A stretch of DNA of 64,000 nt. Source: Chlorops oryzae (lineage: Eukaryota; Arthropoda; Insecta; Diptera; Chloropidae). Under the pieces are notes generated by a model. It worked only from the letters and a program-made list of their open reading frames with translations, was not told where the DNA came from and did not search any database. The translations under genes were made by a program, and so were the position numbers. Below are positions 30,953-41,740 of the stretch, piece by piece. The stretch is from NCBI GenBank assembly GCA_020466095.1, contig CM035808.1, forward strand, positions 71,325,152-71,389,151. Reading direction: 5' to 3'. Each line of letters starts with the position of its first letter. Positions within the stretch are counted from its first letter, which is position 1.

Positions 30953-31187
30953 TGATAAATCAGAGTTTTGATTTCGTAACAAGCTTATGAGCGACTGATT
31001 CAATTTTTATTCGTGTTCCACTTGTGCTCTAAAAATTCATAATTCCCCAAAATTCTTATGATGCTTACATACTAACTCGAATGGTATTATAGGAAATATA
31101 CATTTTTATGGTGCTTACAAACTAGCGCAAAGAATATAATGATGTGTATACATTAGCACTCTTGAATCTAATTTAAATGCTCCAACA
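30953..31187 (-). repeat. BEL 3' LTR (235 bp)
   Basis: It begins TGATAAATCAGAG and ends GCTCCAACA on the plus strand, matching 36,805-37,035 apart from small indels (GTAACAAGCTTATG against GTTGCTTATG). GTGTC precedes it. Confidence 0.9.
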
Positions 31188-31213
31188 TTCTGGACGCGTT
31201 GGAAACTTTGTTT

Positions 31214-32260
31214 TCAATTTATTGGTAGTAATGCTAATTTATGAATAGGCCGCTTTAAAATGCCACAAGGAGTCTGAATCTCAGCAACTCCAACCTTTTC
31301 ATCTGGACCTTTTATCAATTTAACGACGCGGCCAGTTAACCATTTTTGAGGTGGAGCATTGTCGTCGTGGACTAGTACAAGGACGTTGGTTGACAAGTTG
31401 GGCTGATCGTGAACCCAATTGCTGCGCTCTTGCATACTGTGGCAGTATTCCTTGTACCATGCTCGCCAAAACCGCTGTTTGATTCCGCATAATAGCTGAC
31501 ACTTGCGCAAACAGGTCAGTTTGCTGTCTGAAACGTCTTCGTTGAATTCTTGCGGCAGCGAACGAAGAGCCTGGCCAACTAACAGGTGTCCTGGTGTTAG
31601 AGCCGCCGTGTCGTTGGGATCTCTGCTGAGGGCTCCGATCGGTCTGGAATTTAAAACCGCCTCTACCTCGCACAAAACGGTAATTAGTTCGTCGGCTGAC
31701 AGTTTGGCATTGCCTATGGTGCGAAGCAGGTGATGCTTGGCGATCTTGACGGCCGCTTCCACAAACCTCCGAAGTGAGGCGCTCGTGGCGGTGTGAATAC
31801 AAACTCGACGCCCTCCTCGGCGGCATACGTAGATAGGCTTTGCTCTGCTTGTTGAACGCATCTTGCAGTTCCTTCAATTGTCGGTTGGCTCCAACGAAAT
31901 TCGTTGCGTTGTCGCAGTGGACTCGAAGAGGGGCTCCTCGTCGGGCGATGAACCTTTTTAAAATAGAAATGAATGCATCAGTTGATAAGTCTTGGACTAG
32001 CTCTAAGTGAACAGCCTTCGAAGAGAAACAAATAAAAACTGCTATTTACATTTTGGTTGGAGCTCGACCACGTATTCTCGAAGAAACATACACGGGTCCA
32101 CAGAAGTCGACGCCGCAAATCGAAAAAGGACGAAGCGATCGAAAGCGATCTGCTGGCAAATTACTCATAATTTGGTTCAAGAGTTTAGGCTTAAATCTGA
32201 AACAACGAATGCAGTTTCTCACTATTTTCGAAAAACCTCTCGAGCGTTTACGAGCCATAT
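31214..32260 (-). pseudogene. BEL integrase
   Basis: In order: NCIRCFRFKP (zinc Cys pair), ICGVDFCGPVYV (first catalytic Asp), VHCDNATNFVGANRQLKELQ (second Asp), then FTPPRAPHFGGL-like sequence with a frameshift near 31,760, EAVLNSRPIGALSRDPNDTA, and the BEL-specific C-terminal domain with TPGHLLVGQALRSLP and FWRAWYKEYCHSMQERSNW. The tail ends at 31,214 close to the LTR. A gap and frame change also lie at about 32,046. Confidence 0.88.
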
Positions 32261-32310
32261 TTTTTGCCTAAGTAATGAAAGAAGAGCTTTGGAACCAGCA
32301 TGACAATTTT

Positions 32311-34017
32311 TTATATGAAGGTATTGGATATATATTTGACCGAAATGCGATTTTTTTTGGCAAAAGTTGGTGCATTTAACAACCGCCCACCTACTCGAAG
32401 GAGAGAGAACGACCTTTTTCCAATGTTCAATGATCGAATAAAGAGGTTTAATTTTTGTAGACTTGGCTGAACAGGAATTGAATTTCCTAACTTATATAAA
32501 TCGTCCATTCGGCCATTAAACCAAATCGATTTTGTGATTTCGTCATCACTACAACCTCTCGATACGATATCGGCTGGATTTTGTTGCGAGGGAACGTGTA
32601 GCCATTTAATGTTCTCAGAATTTTCTTGAATATCAGCTACAAGATTGGATACAAAAGTTGTAAGTGCTGATGGATGAGTTTTTATCCAATGAAGCGTTAT
32701 CTCAGAGTCAGTCCAGAAATTAACGCTCTCGATTCCACCTGTTTTAAGCAAGGGTTTGACTATGTTCCACAAGCTGTTCAATAAAAGTGCGGCGCACAGC
32801 TCAAGACGAGGTAGGGACTTCGTCTTAAGTGGAGCAACCCTTGATTTTGCTGTTAAAAGTTGGCATGATGTGCCACTTATGGATTGCGGCCTGACGTAAA
32901 TGCAACAGCCGTATGCTCTATTAGACGCATCACAAAAGCCGTGAATTTGGATGTTTGATTCTGGGAATGTATTTACGAATCTTGGCACTGAAATAAAATC
33001 AAGTTGACTTAAGTCTTCTTGAAATTTTCTCCAACTTGTGTCAAGACTCATGGGAATCGATTCATCCCGATCTAGTTTTTGAAGCCAAAGGTCCTGTAAT
33101 AAGATTTTTGCTTTAACTATAATTGGACAAAAGAGTCCGAGAGGATCAAACAATCTACAGGAAACTGATAATATATTCCTCTTAGTTGGTTTCACATTTT
33201 GAATTGTTTTGTCCAAATGGAACGTGAAGTTATCATTCTTCGGAGTCCAACGCATGCCCAGAGTTTTGGTGAAATCGGAACAATTGAATTTGATACATTT
33301 TTCTCCATCGTCTGTTGCAAACTGAGAGTGATTTGTGAACCATTTATCAAGGGTACAGCCAGCTGAATTTAAAATAAAACACACTTGACTTTGAATGATT
33401 TTTAGTTCGCCTATGTCATTTGCTCCAGAAAGCATATCGTCGACTTAGAAGTCTTGTTTAAGAGCTGAAGCGCCAAAGGGATGTGAATTACTGTACAAAT
33501 CACTCAAGAAATGCAAGGATCTAATGGCAAGAAATGGCGCAGATGCTGGTCCATATGTGACCGTGTTCAGCTTGAAGATTTTGATATCTTCTGCATCCGT
33601 TTCGCGCCAAAGAACAAGTTGATACTTTCTATCATTTTCACTTACTATTATTTGACGATACATTTTCTTAATATCAGCTGTCATAGCGTACCTTCTGCAT
33701 CGAAAACGAATAAGGATTTTAAAAAGCTCGTCCTGAACTGTTGGCCCAACCATAAGAATATCATTTAGAGAAACACCTGTCGAACTCTTGCTCGACGCAT
33801 CAAAGACGACTCTCAGATTTGTCGTGGTACTTTCTGGCCGAAGAACGCACTGATGTGGAATAAAATAATGTGGTTGATTTAAATCGACTTTTGGCCCTAA
33901 AGACATATGGCCTAAATATCGATACTCCCTCATAAAATCCATATAAAGAGTTTCCATAGTGTCATCTTTCGAAAGACGTCGCTCTAATGCCAAAAAAACG
34001 TCTTTTAGCTGTTTCAA
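32311..34017 (-). pseudogene. BEL reverse transcriptase and RNase H
   Basis: The upstream part (34,017-33,445) has PHQCVLRPESTTTNLRVVFD, ASSKSSTGVSLNDILMVGP and TADIKKMYRQI (first RT Asp). The next part (33,435-32,311) starts in the active-site box, but the Tyr codon of YVDD is TAA, giving stop-VDDMLSGAND at 33,443-33,445. Then follow the A17-type connection (FDPLGLFCPIIVKAKILLQD), RNase H (HGFCDASNRAYGCCIYV, LPRLELCAALLL, FWTDSEITLHWI) and VPSQQNPADIVSRG. The nonsense change inside the catalytic box alone abolishes polymerase activity. Confidence 0.9.
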
Positions 34018-34134
34018 ATGACAGCCCTAGCGACATAGGGTCACTTTTAAATGGAAGTGTTACTTGCAGTATCCCGGATTCAAGTTGTCTAACGTTTTTC
34101 ATATAATGATCCTCACAATTTTGCTGTTCCGTTG

Positions 34135-35943
34135 TTAATTTTTTCTCTTTGAGTCATATGTAACGCTCTCTAGTTCCCAAAAATTACGAACGAGATTATC
34201 AATTAAGCACTCATCGCAGATTTCGCTCGGACAAATGGACGTACATAGAGAAGAAGCTGAGATGCTAGCTTTCCCTGAAACAATCCACCCCAACAGTGTC
34301 TTCTGAAGAATGGGTAAATTATCTCCAAGTTTAATTTGACCTACGCAAATCAAATCGAAAAACTGCTCTGCCCCTATTAGCAATTCTACTTTTTGTGATT
34401 TACAGAAATATGGACCTGCTAACTCGAGATTAGCAGGTATATTCCATTGCTTATATGGCAAATTGTAGTTTGGATGCGGATTCGTTATCCTGGATTGGAA
34501 CGTAGCTTGAACACTTTGTTTGATTGTAGAACTACCATCGCTCACAGTGGTGATTTCTAGACAACCAGCCTTGCGCTTAAGTCGAAGTTTTAGAGCTAAG
34601 GCTTCCGATAGAAGATTCAGACCCCGAATCTAAAATAGCTCTTGCATAATGATATTCACCTAATTTATCTTTGATTTTGATAAGAGCAGTAGCTAAAATC
34701 ACTTGAGTTGTTTCATTAGATATGTGATTCACCCCTGCCGCACCACTGGACGCACTCGGTAGATCAGGATTGGCAGATAAACGTGATTCATTTGTAGCAA
34801 CTTGAACTAAATTGGAAGCAGTAGTTTGAAAAAAATGTAAAAGTGTATTGTGAGACTTTTTGCATACACGACACTTCGATGCGCTACATTTTGCTACTGT
34901 GTGACCTTTTTTTAGACAGTTTATACACATTTCGTTTAACTTTACGAAATCAAATCGCGATTTCACTGGCAGAAGACACGCACCTGATGGTTTTCCTGAT
35001 GTTTTATTATTCGATTTATCACCCTTTGATTGCGTGTTCGCAGGTTTCGGTTTTGATGCTTCATCAGCTGACATTTGTTGAAACCTTCGATTTAACCCAG
35101 CTTCACATTCGGACCACATTGGAAGTTTATCATAATCTAAAGTTTCTTGATACTTCAATCGCGACTCCGAATCAATTTTCGAAAGAACCAGGTGTATTAG
35201 AAACGCATTCAAGATACTTTTATCATCCCCTAAAGATCGTAAAGAATCGTATGTTGCCGATACTGTATCAATAATTTTTCGTATTCCAGACGCTGAAGGC
35301 TTACTCATTTCCGGCAACTCAAATAATTTTGGAATTGTTTTAAAAAAAATCAGGCACTTATTGTCGTACACTTTTTTCAGCATACTCAAAGCCTTTGGGT
35401 AATTTTCATCACTTACTTGTAATGCTTGTACCACACCTAAAGCCTCTTCCGATAAGCAAGAGAGCAAGTGAGTGAATTTCTCGATGTTTGACAATGTTAC
35501 GTCTTTATCAACCAAATTAAGAAAAAGGCTCATAAAATTTTTGAATTCCGAATGGTTTCCGCTAAATTTAGGTAACCGCATTTTTGGAAGTTGAGAATGA
35601 TGGGATGCCATGAAACTCATAGATGTTTCAATAGCTGAAGGATTTTTATATTTATTTAAAACTCCAGTGAAGTATGCTTTTGTTACAATACACATCTCCT
35701 CTAACTCCTCTCTACTTTCATCAGATGGTTCTAAAACTTCAAGCTCATTTTATAAGTGCATTGCTTGCGATATATAGGAGTTTAAAATATCTAATCTACA
35801 TTGAATTTGCTCTTGATCAAATGAAATAGTTTTTTCCTCAAAAGAATTCTTTATTCGACATATGCTTTTTTTAAATTTTTCTAATTTATTATGTATTTCT
35901 TGCAACCGTTCTTCATCGCTTTTACTGTAACTTTAGGAGCCAT
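34135..35943 (-). pseudogene. BEL gag and protease
   Basis: Gag runs from a region with DEERLQEIHNKLEKFKKS through one TAA at 35,750-35,752, then LPKMRLPKFSGNHSEFKNFM (the DUF1759-type core), FTHLLSCLSEEALGVVQAL, two zinc-knuckle-like motifs (CINCLKKGHTVAKC, CRVCKKSHNTLLH) and a protease site ARAILDSGSESS. A frameshift at about 34,577 leads to the rest of the protease (ELLIGAEQFFDLICVGQIKL, LGWIVSGKA). The first ATG (35,943) is one frame off from the gag core. The same TAA is present in the duplicate at 42.48 kb. Confidence 0.88.
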
Positions 35944-36784
35944 TGTAGCAAAATGCATATAAATTTATACCTTCCCTGTACAATGTTTCAATTTCGTGTT
36001 TCCAACGACAATATACAATGTTGCGAAAAATCTTGCTGTTTACACGAGTAATGTTGATAAATGTTGCGAATGAATTGTTGCAATCCGAAGTTCAAGATGA
36101 AATGTTAGCTTAAATGTTGCGAGAGAGAAAATGTTCAAAGTTATTTATTTGAACAACTTTCGGTAATAACACAATATTTGTGCTAAGCGAACGAGAAGAA
36201 GAGAAATTGCAGTAATTTCCACTTGATTTCTACAGTTTTAGCAACATTCACACGAACCAACTAAATTAGCAACGAAACGGGTGCACCGAACGTATAACGG
36301 AACCCGAAAACAGCCAATTTGGCTTACCTTTCGTCAGACTCGAAGATAACGGAGACAAAAGAAACTTGATTCTCCTATATTTTTTTTTTTGCTTAGTGCT
36401 CAAGTACCTGCACCTTGTATACAATTGAACATTTTATATACATATGTACATATAAGAGCATTTCTAATCCACTTATTATTTTTTTTTGAATTGTATGTCG
36501 CTTCAAGCTTGTTCACTCAGAAATATTTGCATAAATTAAATTGTTGTTAAAGTACAAACAATTGGCCGCTCAAGGAATTACTACTCTTCGTTCAATTATT
36601 TGTACTTGTTACCTTAGGCTTTACTCTCCTTTGATTTTCCGTAGGCATAGCGGCGACTCCAAATGACGAAGGTGAATAATTTTAAATTTTAAAACTCGAC
36701 TCCAGCCGCTTTGGAATTTGTGAACTCGGGTGCCAATGATGATAAAAAAAATAAAGCAACTTAATAAGCGGTTTTTTTTTACAG
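35944..36784 (-). other. BEL 5' untranslated leader
   Basis: Non-coding sequence between the PBS and gag with many ATGTTGCGA-like repeats around 36,005-36,130. The whole stretch recurs at about 42,677-43,517. Confidence 0.6.
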
Positions 36785-36804
36785 TCCCTGCTCGGCCGCC
36801 AAAA
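36785..36804 (-). promoter_or_regulatory. Putative primer binding site of BEL
   Basis: Directly after the LTR end TTTATCA on the minus strand comes TTTTGGCGGCCGAGCAGGGA. TGG at this position is the usual start of a PBS; the tRNA was not identified. Confidence 0.6.
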
Positions 36805-37035
36805 TGATAAATCAGAGTTTTGATTTCGTTGCTTATGAGCGACTGATTCAACTTTTATTCGTGTTCCACTTGTGCTCTAAAAATTCATAATTCTCCAAAA
36901 TTCTTATGATGCTTACATACTAACTCGAATGGTATTATAGGGTATATACATTTTTATGGTGCTTACAAACTAGCGCAAAGAATATAATGATGTGTATACA
37001 TTAGCACTCTTGAATCTAATTTAAATGCTCCAACA
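36805..37035 (-). repeat. BEL 5' LTR (231 bp)
   Basis: Matches the 3' LTR; ends GCTCCAACA on the plus strand followed by GTGTC, the target duplication. Confidence 0.9.
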
Positions 37036-37609
37036 GTGTCCTTATCACTTTCGGAAAAATAAGGTGATATCGAGGTGGTAAGTATTGACGCAGTCGCGTT
37101 CCTTGCCTTCTTTCGCTTGGACGGATGGATGGTCCTTGCACTAGCACATTTTCTAGTGGAATAGCCAACCCGGGCCTTACTCTTAACTTGAATTTTGTAA
37201 AGGTTTTTATCTTCCATACACAACCATTCGCCGTTAGGTTTTGTCACGTCAAATAGTTGGTTCAATGAATCAAAATTTTGTATCTTTCTGCATCGCTCAT
37301 ATTCCTTCAGAAGCTTTTCTAATTTTGCGTGAATGGCTTGATCAGATATCTGCGGGAAGTTAAGCCTTTCGCTTCATAGGGCTCTAAGCTCTACAGCAAT
37401 TAACCCGATTCTTTCTTTTCTTTCTCTGGCAGTGGACTCGAGAAATTTGAAACGTCCAACGATGTGATTTTTTTGGGGCATGCGACTCCGTTTTTTCGAG
37501 GGCTCTTCATTAATTTGTACGTAGCCTCTTCTTGATTTCGCTTAAAACTGGACCAAGTTCCTTGTCCATACGTTCCTGTTTTTCTCCGTGCTCGAAGAGC
37601 TATTCTTGC
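37036..37609 (-). pseudogene. Transposon X transposase, N-terminal part
   Basis: Minus-strand code from ATG at about 37,609 (MSLNMSCKNSSSSTEKNRNV) includes RSRMPQKNHIVGRFKFLEST, NFPQISDQAIHAKLEKLLKE and KPNGEWLCMEDKNLYKIQVK, ending ISPYFSESDKDT at the BEL insertion. Two breaks are visible: a TAA at 37,542-37,544 where the duplicate at 44.27 kb keeps CAA, and a stop or frame change near 37,385. The function of this N-terminal region is unknown. The mariner lies about 100 bp upstream. Confidence 0.55.
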
Positions 37610-37885
37610 ACGACATATTTAATGACAACAGATAAACATATAAAAATGTTACAAATCATCCGTTTTAGCGGATAAACTTGAGCGAAAAAACTTAAAGCCC
37701 TATATAACAGGTTGGCTGATAAGTCCCCGGTCTGACACATAGCTGGCGTCGCTAGTATTAAATGCATATTATTTTTATATAGTGGCAACCTTCAAATGAT
37801 TCGTGTCAAAATTTGACGTCTGTAAGTCAATTAGTTTGTGAGATAGAGCGTCTTTTGTGAAGCAACTTTTGTTATTGTGAAAAAA

Positions 37886-38471
37886 ATGGAAAAAAAGGAA
37901 TTTCGTGTTTTGATAAAATACTGTTTTCTGAAGGGAAAAAATACAGTGGAGTCAAAAACTTGGCTTGATAATGAGTTTCCGGACTCTGCCCCAGGAAAAT
38001 CAACAATAATTGATTGGTATGCAAAATTCAAGCGTGGTGAAATGAGCACGGAGGACGGTGAACGCAGTGGACGCCCGAAAGAGGTGGTTACCGACGAAAA
38101 CATCAAAAAAATTCACAAAATGATTTTGAATGACCGTAAAATGAAGTTGATCGAGATAGCAGAGGCCTTAAAGATATCAAAGGAACGTGTTGGTCATATC
38201 ATTCATCAATATTTGGATATGAAAAAGCTCTGTGCAAAATGGGTGCCGCGCGAGCTAACATTTGACCAAAAACAACAACGTGTTGATGATTCTGAGCGGT
38301 GTTTGCAGCTGTTAACTCGCAATACACCCGAGTTTTTGCGTCGATATGTGACAATGGATGAAACATGGCTCTATCACTACACTCCTGATTCCAATCGACA
38401 GTCGGCTGAGTGGACAGCGATCGGTGAACCGTCTCCGAAGCGTGGAAAGACTCAAAAGTCCGCTGGCAAAG
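37886..38471 (+). pseudogene. Mariner transposase copy A, 5' half
   Basis: From ATG 37,886 (MEKKEFRVLIKYCFLKGKNT) the code gives the paired helix-turn-helix DNA-binding region (GERSGRPKEVVTDE, IAEALKISKERVGHIIHQY), the linker WVPRELTFDQKQ and the first catalytic Asp in VTMDETWLYHYTP. It is open to SAGK at 38,471, where the Foldback element begins and adds foreign codons ending at 38,533. Together with the downstream half it would be a mariner-length transposase of about 350 residues. Confidence 0.92.
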
Positions 38472-39979
38472 ACGTCCCTAAAGCTGGAAGAGCAAAGTCA
38501 GCAGAATCAAAAAAAAAATATGTGGAACATTAAAGGCTAATTAAAGGCTAATTAAATGCCCTAATCCGAAATTTTCGGCTCCAGCCATTTCCCGGAAAAT
38601 CCATGTTCTGCCAGCTTAACGTTAAGCTGGCAGAGCATGCTCCAAAAAATGGATTGCACAACAATCTTTATAAGCCTTTAATGAGCCTTTAAATAGTTCT
38701 TAAAAAAAAGTTCGAGTTTTTTATCCGAAACAGGTTTTTATAGGATGCTCTGCCCACGTGGTGGCAGAGCATGGATTTTCCGGGAAACGGCTGGAGCCGA
38801 AAAATGGGAAATTAGATTTTCGTAGAGCCTTTAATGAACCTTTAAATAGTTCTTAAAAAAAAGTTCGAATTTTTTATCCGAAACAGGTTTTTATACGATG
38901 CTCTGCCCACGTGGTGGCAGAGCATGGATTTTCCGGGAAACGGCTGGAGCCGAAAAATGATAAATTAGATTTTCGTAGAGCCTTTAATGAGCCTTTAAAT
39001 AGTTCTTAAAAAAAAGTTCGAATTTTTTATCCGAAACAGGTGTTTATACGATGCTCTGCCCACGTGGTGGCAGAGCATGGATTTTCCGGGAAACGGCTGG
39101 AGCCGAAAAATGGGAAATTAGATTTTCGTAGAGCCTTTAATGAGCCTTTAAATAGTTCTTAAAAAAAGTTCGAATTTTTTATCCGAAACAGGTTTTTATA
39201 CGATGCTCTGCCCACGTGGTGGCAGAGCATGGATTTTCCGGGAAACGGCTGGAGCCGAAAAATGGGAAATTAGATTTTCGTAGAGCCTTTAATGAGCCTT
39301 TAAATAGTTCTTTAAAAAAAATTCGAATTTTTTATCCGAAACAGGTTTTTATACGATGCTCTGCCCACGCGGTGGCAGAGCATGGATTTTCCGGGAAACG
39401 GCTGGAGCCGAAAAATGGGAAATTAGATTTTCGTAGAGCCTTTAATGAGCCTTTAAATAGTTCTTAAAAAAAGTTCGAATTTTTTATCCGAAACAGGTTT
39501 TAATACGATGCTCTGCCCACGCGGTGGCAGAGCATGGATTTTACGGGAAACGGCTGGAGCCAAAAAATGGGAAATTAGATTTTTGTAGAGCCTTTAATGA
39601 GCCTTTAAATAGTTCTTAAAAAAACGTTCGAGTTTTTTATCCGAAACAGGTTTTTATAGGATGCTCTGCCCACGTGGTGGCAGAGCATGGATTTTCCGGG
39701 AAACGGCTGGACCCGAAAAATGGGAAATTAGATTTTCCTAGAGCCTTTAATGAGCCGTTAATTCCTGTGCTAATTAAATTGCTGAAATTGTTGTGCAATC
39801 CATTTTTTGGAGCATGCTCTGCCAGCTTAACGTTGAGCTGGCAGAACATGGATATTCCGGGAAATGGCTGGAGCCGAAAATTTCGGATTAGGGCATTTAA
39901 TTAGCCTTTAATTAGCCTTTAATGTTCCACATATTTTTTTTTGATTCTGCTGACTTTGCTCTTCCAGCTTTAGGGACGT
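38472..39979. mobile_element. Foldback-like element, copy A (1508 bp)
   Basis: Termini are long inverted repeats starting ACGTCCCTAAAGCTGG. CTGGCAAAG is duplicated at both edges (38,463-38,471 and 39,980-39,988), a 9-bp duplication as in Drosophila Foldback elements, and removing one copy restores the mariner frame. The interior is about seven tandem ~152-bp units, each with the palindrome ATGCTCTGCCCACGTGGTGG. No coding capacity; its transposase must come from elsewhere. Confidence 0.88.
38681..39775. repeat. ~152-bp tandem repeats inside Foldback copy A
   Basis: Each unit runs GCCTTTAATGAGCCTTTAAA, GTTCGAATTTTTTATCCGAA, ACAGGTTTTTATACGATGC, the TCTGCCCACG[TC]GGTGGCAGA palindrome and GGCTGGAGCCGAAAAATGGG. 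About seven units, a few per cent different from each other. Confidence 0.9.
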
Positions 39980-39988
39980 CTGGCAAAG

Positions 39989-40389
39989 TAATGGCCTCTG
40001 TTTTTTGGGATGGGCATGGAATAATTTTTATCGATTATCTTGAGAAGGGAAAAACCATCAACAGTGACTATTATATGTCGTTATTGGAGCGTTTGAAGGT
40101 CGAAATCGCGGCAAAACGGCCCCATATGAAGAAGAAAAAAGTGTTGTTCCACCAAGACAACGCTCCGTGCCACAAGTCATTGAGAACGATGGCAAAAATT
40201 CATGAATTAGGCTTCGAATTGCTTCCCCACCCACCGTATTCTCCAGATCTGGCCCCCAGCGACTTTTTCTTGTTCTCAGACCTCAAAAGGATGCTGGCAG
40301 GGAAAAAATTTGGCTGCAATGAAGAGGTGATCGCCGAAACTGAGGCCTATTTTGAGGCAAAACCGAAGGAGTACTACCAAAATGGTATT
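39989..40389 (+). pseudogene. Mariner transposase copy A, 3' half
   Basis: Resumes in frame with VMASVFWDGHGIIFIDYLEK, then the second catalytic Asp in LFHQDNAPCHKS and the mariner signature YSPDLAPSDFFLFSDLKRML with the third Asp (D34D). The code is open to EYYQNGI, after which unrelated A-rich sequence with ATGTATACAAAATAC repeats follows. The last ~20 residues and the right terminus are missing. Confidence 0.9.
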
Positions 40390-40449
40390 AATGTATACAA
40401 AATACAAAATGTATACAAAATACCACATATACCAAAATACCAAAAATAC

Positions 40450-40981
40450 CATTTTTTGTATGGGAGCCACCTTAAGGAGGGAAGATAGGGGGAAGGTTTC
40501 CTCTAAAATATTGTTGCGAAGGAAAAACTAATGGGGGTCGGTCATACATTTAACCCCTCTAGGAGCGACTCTGCGGAAGTTGTGAAAGTTTTTCCTCATA
40601 ATTCACAGAAATGTATCAAAAAATTCAAAAATTTGTATGGGCACTACCTTAAATATTGAAGATAGGGGCTAGGTATCTTGTAAAAATTTGTTGGTTGTTA
40701 AAAAAATATTGGGGGTCAGTCATACATTTGACTCCTCTAGGGGCACTCTGGGGCAAGTTAGGACGGTGGGGGGGAAATTTATAAAAATATTACTTTTGTA
40801 TGGGAGCCCCGTTAAGGAGGGGAGATAGGGGGTATGTTGATGGGAAAAAATTTTTGAGAGGAAGAAAATAATAGGGGTCGGTCACATATTTTGCCCCTGT
40901 AGGAGCGACTCTGCTCACAGTACCTGCAAAAGTTTAAAAAAAAAACTAAAATAAAATTTTTTAAAGGATTTTTTGCGTGAC
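40450..40981 (+). repeat. Satellite-like non-coding repeat block
   Basis: Three to four diverged ~160-bp units, each with TATGGGAGCC...TTAAGGAGGG, GGGGTCGGTCA and CCTCTAGGAGCGACTCTGC. Copies at 47,805-48,338 (by duplication) and inverted at 28,500-29,070 (independent). No coding frame. Confidence 0.75.
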
Positions 40982-41735
40982 TTTTTATACCCAGCGTAAG
41001 CGGGGTATATTAGTTTTGTGCGAATCTTGTAACAGGGAGAACTAAGCTCCGGAGATATAGACATATATATATAGAAATGATCAGGATCAAAAACTGAATC
41101 GATTTAGACATGTCCGTCTGTCCGTCCGTCCGTCTGTCTGTCCGTCCGTCCGTGGTCGGATCTCCTCCGAAACGGCTGGACCATTCAAGTCGAAATTTGG
41201 CACACAGGTATATCGGGATCCGAGTATGTTCCTAAGTAAAAATGGGAGACATTCGCCCACTGCCACACCCACAAATGAATATAATGTGTTTTCAGTAAAA
41301 TGCTTGTAACTTGCGAACCACTTAACACATTCCATTGATATTTGGTGTACTGGTAAACTACGAAAAGGGACATATCCTGGGAAAAATAGACGCCGCGCTC
41401 CGTGAGCCACGCCCACAAATAAGCCCACAAATAAGGGCTTATCGTAACTTGTGAAGTAAAAGGCGTAGAAGCTTCAAATTCGCAACATAGGTTGACCAAG
41501 GCAAATGAATGGTGTACGAAAAAAATGTAACTCGCCCGCCCCCTGCCACGCCTACAAATAAAGATTTTTCGAAACTTCCGAAGTAAAAGGCGTAGAAGCT
41601 TCGAATTCGCAACAAAGGTTCACCAAGGCGAATGAAAGGTGTAGGAAAAAAGTTTTAGTGGCCCGCCCACTGCCACGCCCACAAATGAAGATTTTTCGTT
41701 ACTTCCGAAGTAAAAGGCGTAGAATCTTCAAATTA
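40982..41735 (+). repeat. Dispersed repeat starting TATACCCAGCG, truncated copy
   Basis: It opens with TATACCCAGCGTAAGCGGGG, then a GATATAGACATATATATATA tract, TGATCAGGATC, a CCGT/CTGT-rich run (41,106-41,155), CGAAATTTGGCACAC and several copies of GCCCACTGCCACGCCCACAA. This organisation is common in fly genomes as a dispersed repeat; I cannot name the family. The right end is cut by the tandem-duplication junction. Confidence 0.7.
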
Positions 41736-41740
41736 TTCAA

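Larger units (their letters stand above)
30953..37035 (-). mobile_element. BEL/Pao LTR retrotransposon inserted in transposon X
   Basis: Short LTRs (30,953-31,187 and 36,805-37,035) start TGTTGGAGC and end TTTATCA on the minus strand. GTGTC is duplicated at both outer edges (30,948-30,952 and 37,036-37,040), and the split X reading frame (…SESDKDT / DTSDNIQY…) resumes across it. Coding order on the minus strand is gag, protease, RT-RNase H, integrase with a BEL-type C-terminal domain. Stops and frameshifts inactivate it. Its 5' third was copied again at 41,741-43,768 by the tandem duplication. Confidence 0.92.
37707..40389 (+). mobile_element. Irritans-type mariner (Himar1-like), copy A, split by Foldback
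   Basis: The left inverted repeat ACAGGTTGGCTGATAAGTCC follows a TA target. The transposase is very close to the Himar1 transposase of the horn fly as I remember that family. The element is interrupted at 38,472-39,979 by a Foldback-like insertion, and its 3' end is lost: homology ends after EYYQNGI at about 40,389, with no right inverted repeat. Confidence 0.9.
35006..41735. repeat. Tandem duplication, unit 1 (~6.7 kb)
   Basis: Unit 1 holds the 5' third of BEL with its 5' LTR, the X N-terminus, the mariner with the Foldback element, the satellite-like block and part of the dispersed repeat. It is followed immediately by unit 2. Offsets between the units are constant at about 6733 bp up to the Foldback element. 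The junction reads CTTCAAATTATTCAAATTATTCG, joining the dispersed repeat to BEL gag with a short A/T overlap. Confidence 0.9.

Noticed and set aside
38681..39775. Regular ~152-bp repeats with internal palindromes, considered as a CRISPR-like array
   Set aside because: Units are contiguous tandem repeats without unique spacers, inside a transposon in a eukaryotic setting.
38680..39900. Recurrent short frames beginning MVAEHGFSGKRLEPKNGKLD
   Set aside because: They arise from the Foldback tandem repeat in both orientations and in both copies; no conservation beyond the DNA repeat.
41087..41499. Minus-strand frames in the TATACCCAGCG repeat (113 and 104 codons)
   Set aside because: The two frames overlap, have no recognisable domain and include the CCGT-rich run; the sequence is a non-coding dispersed repeat.
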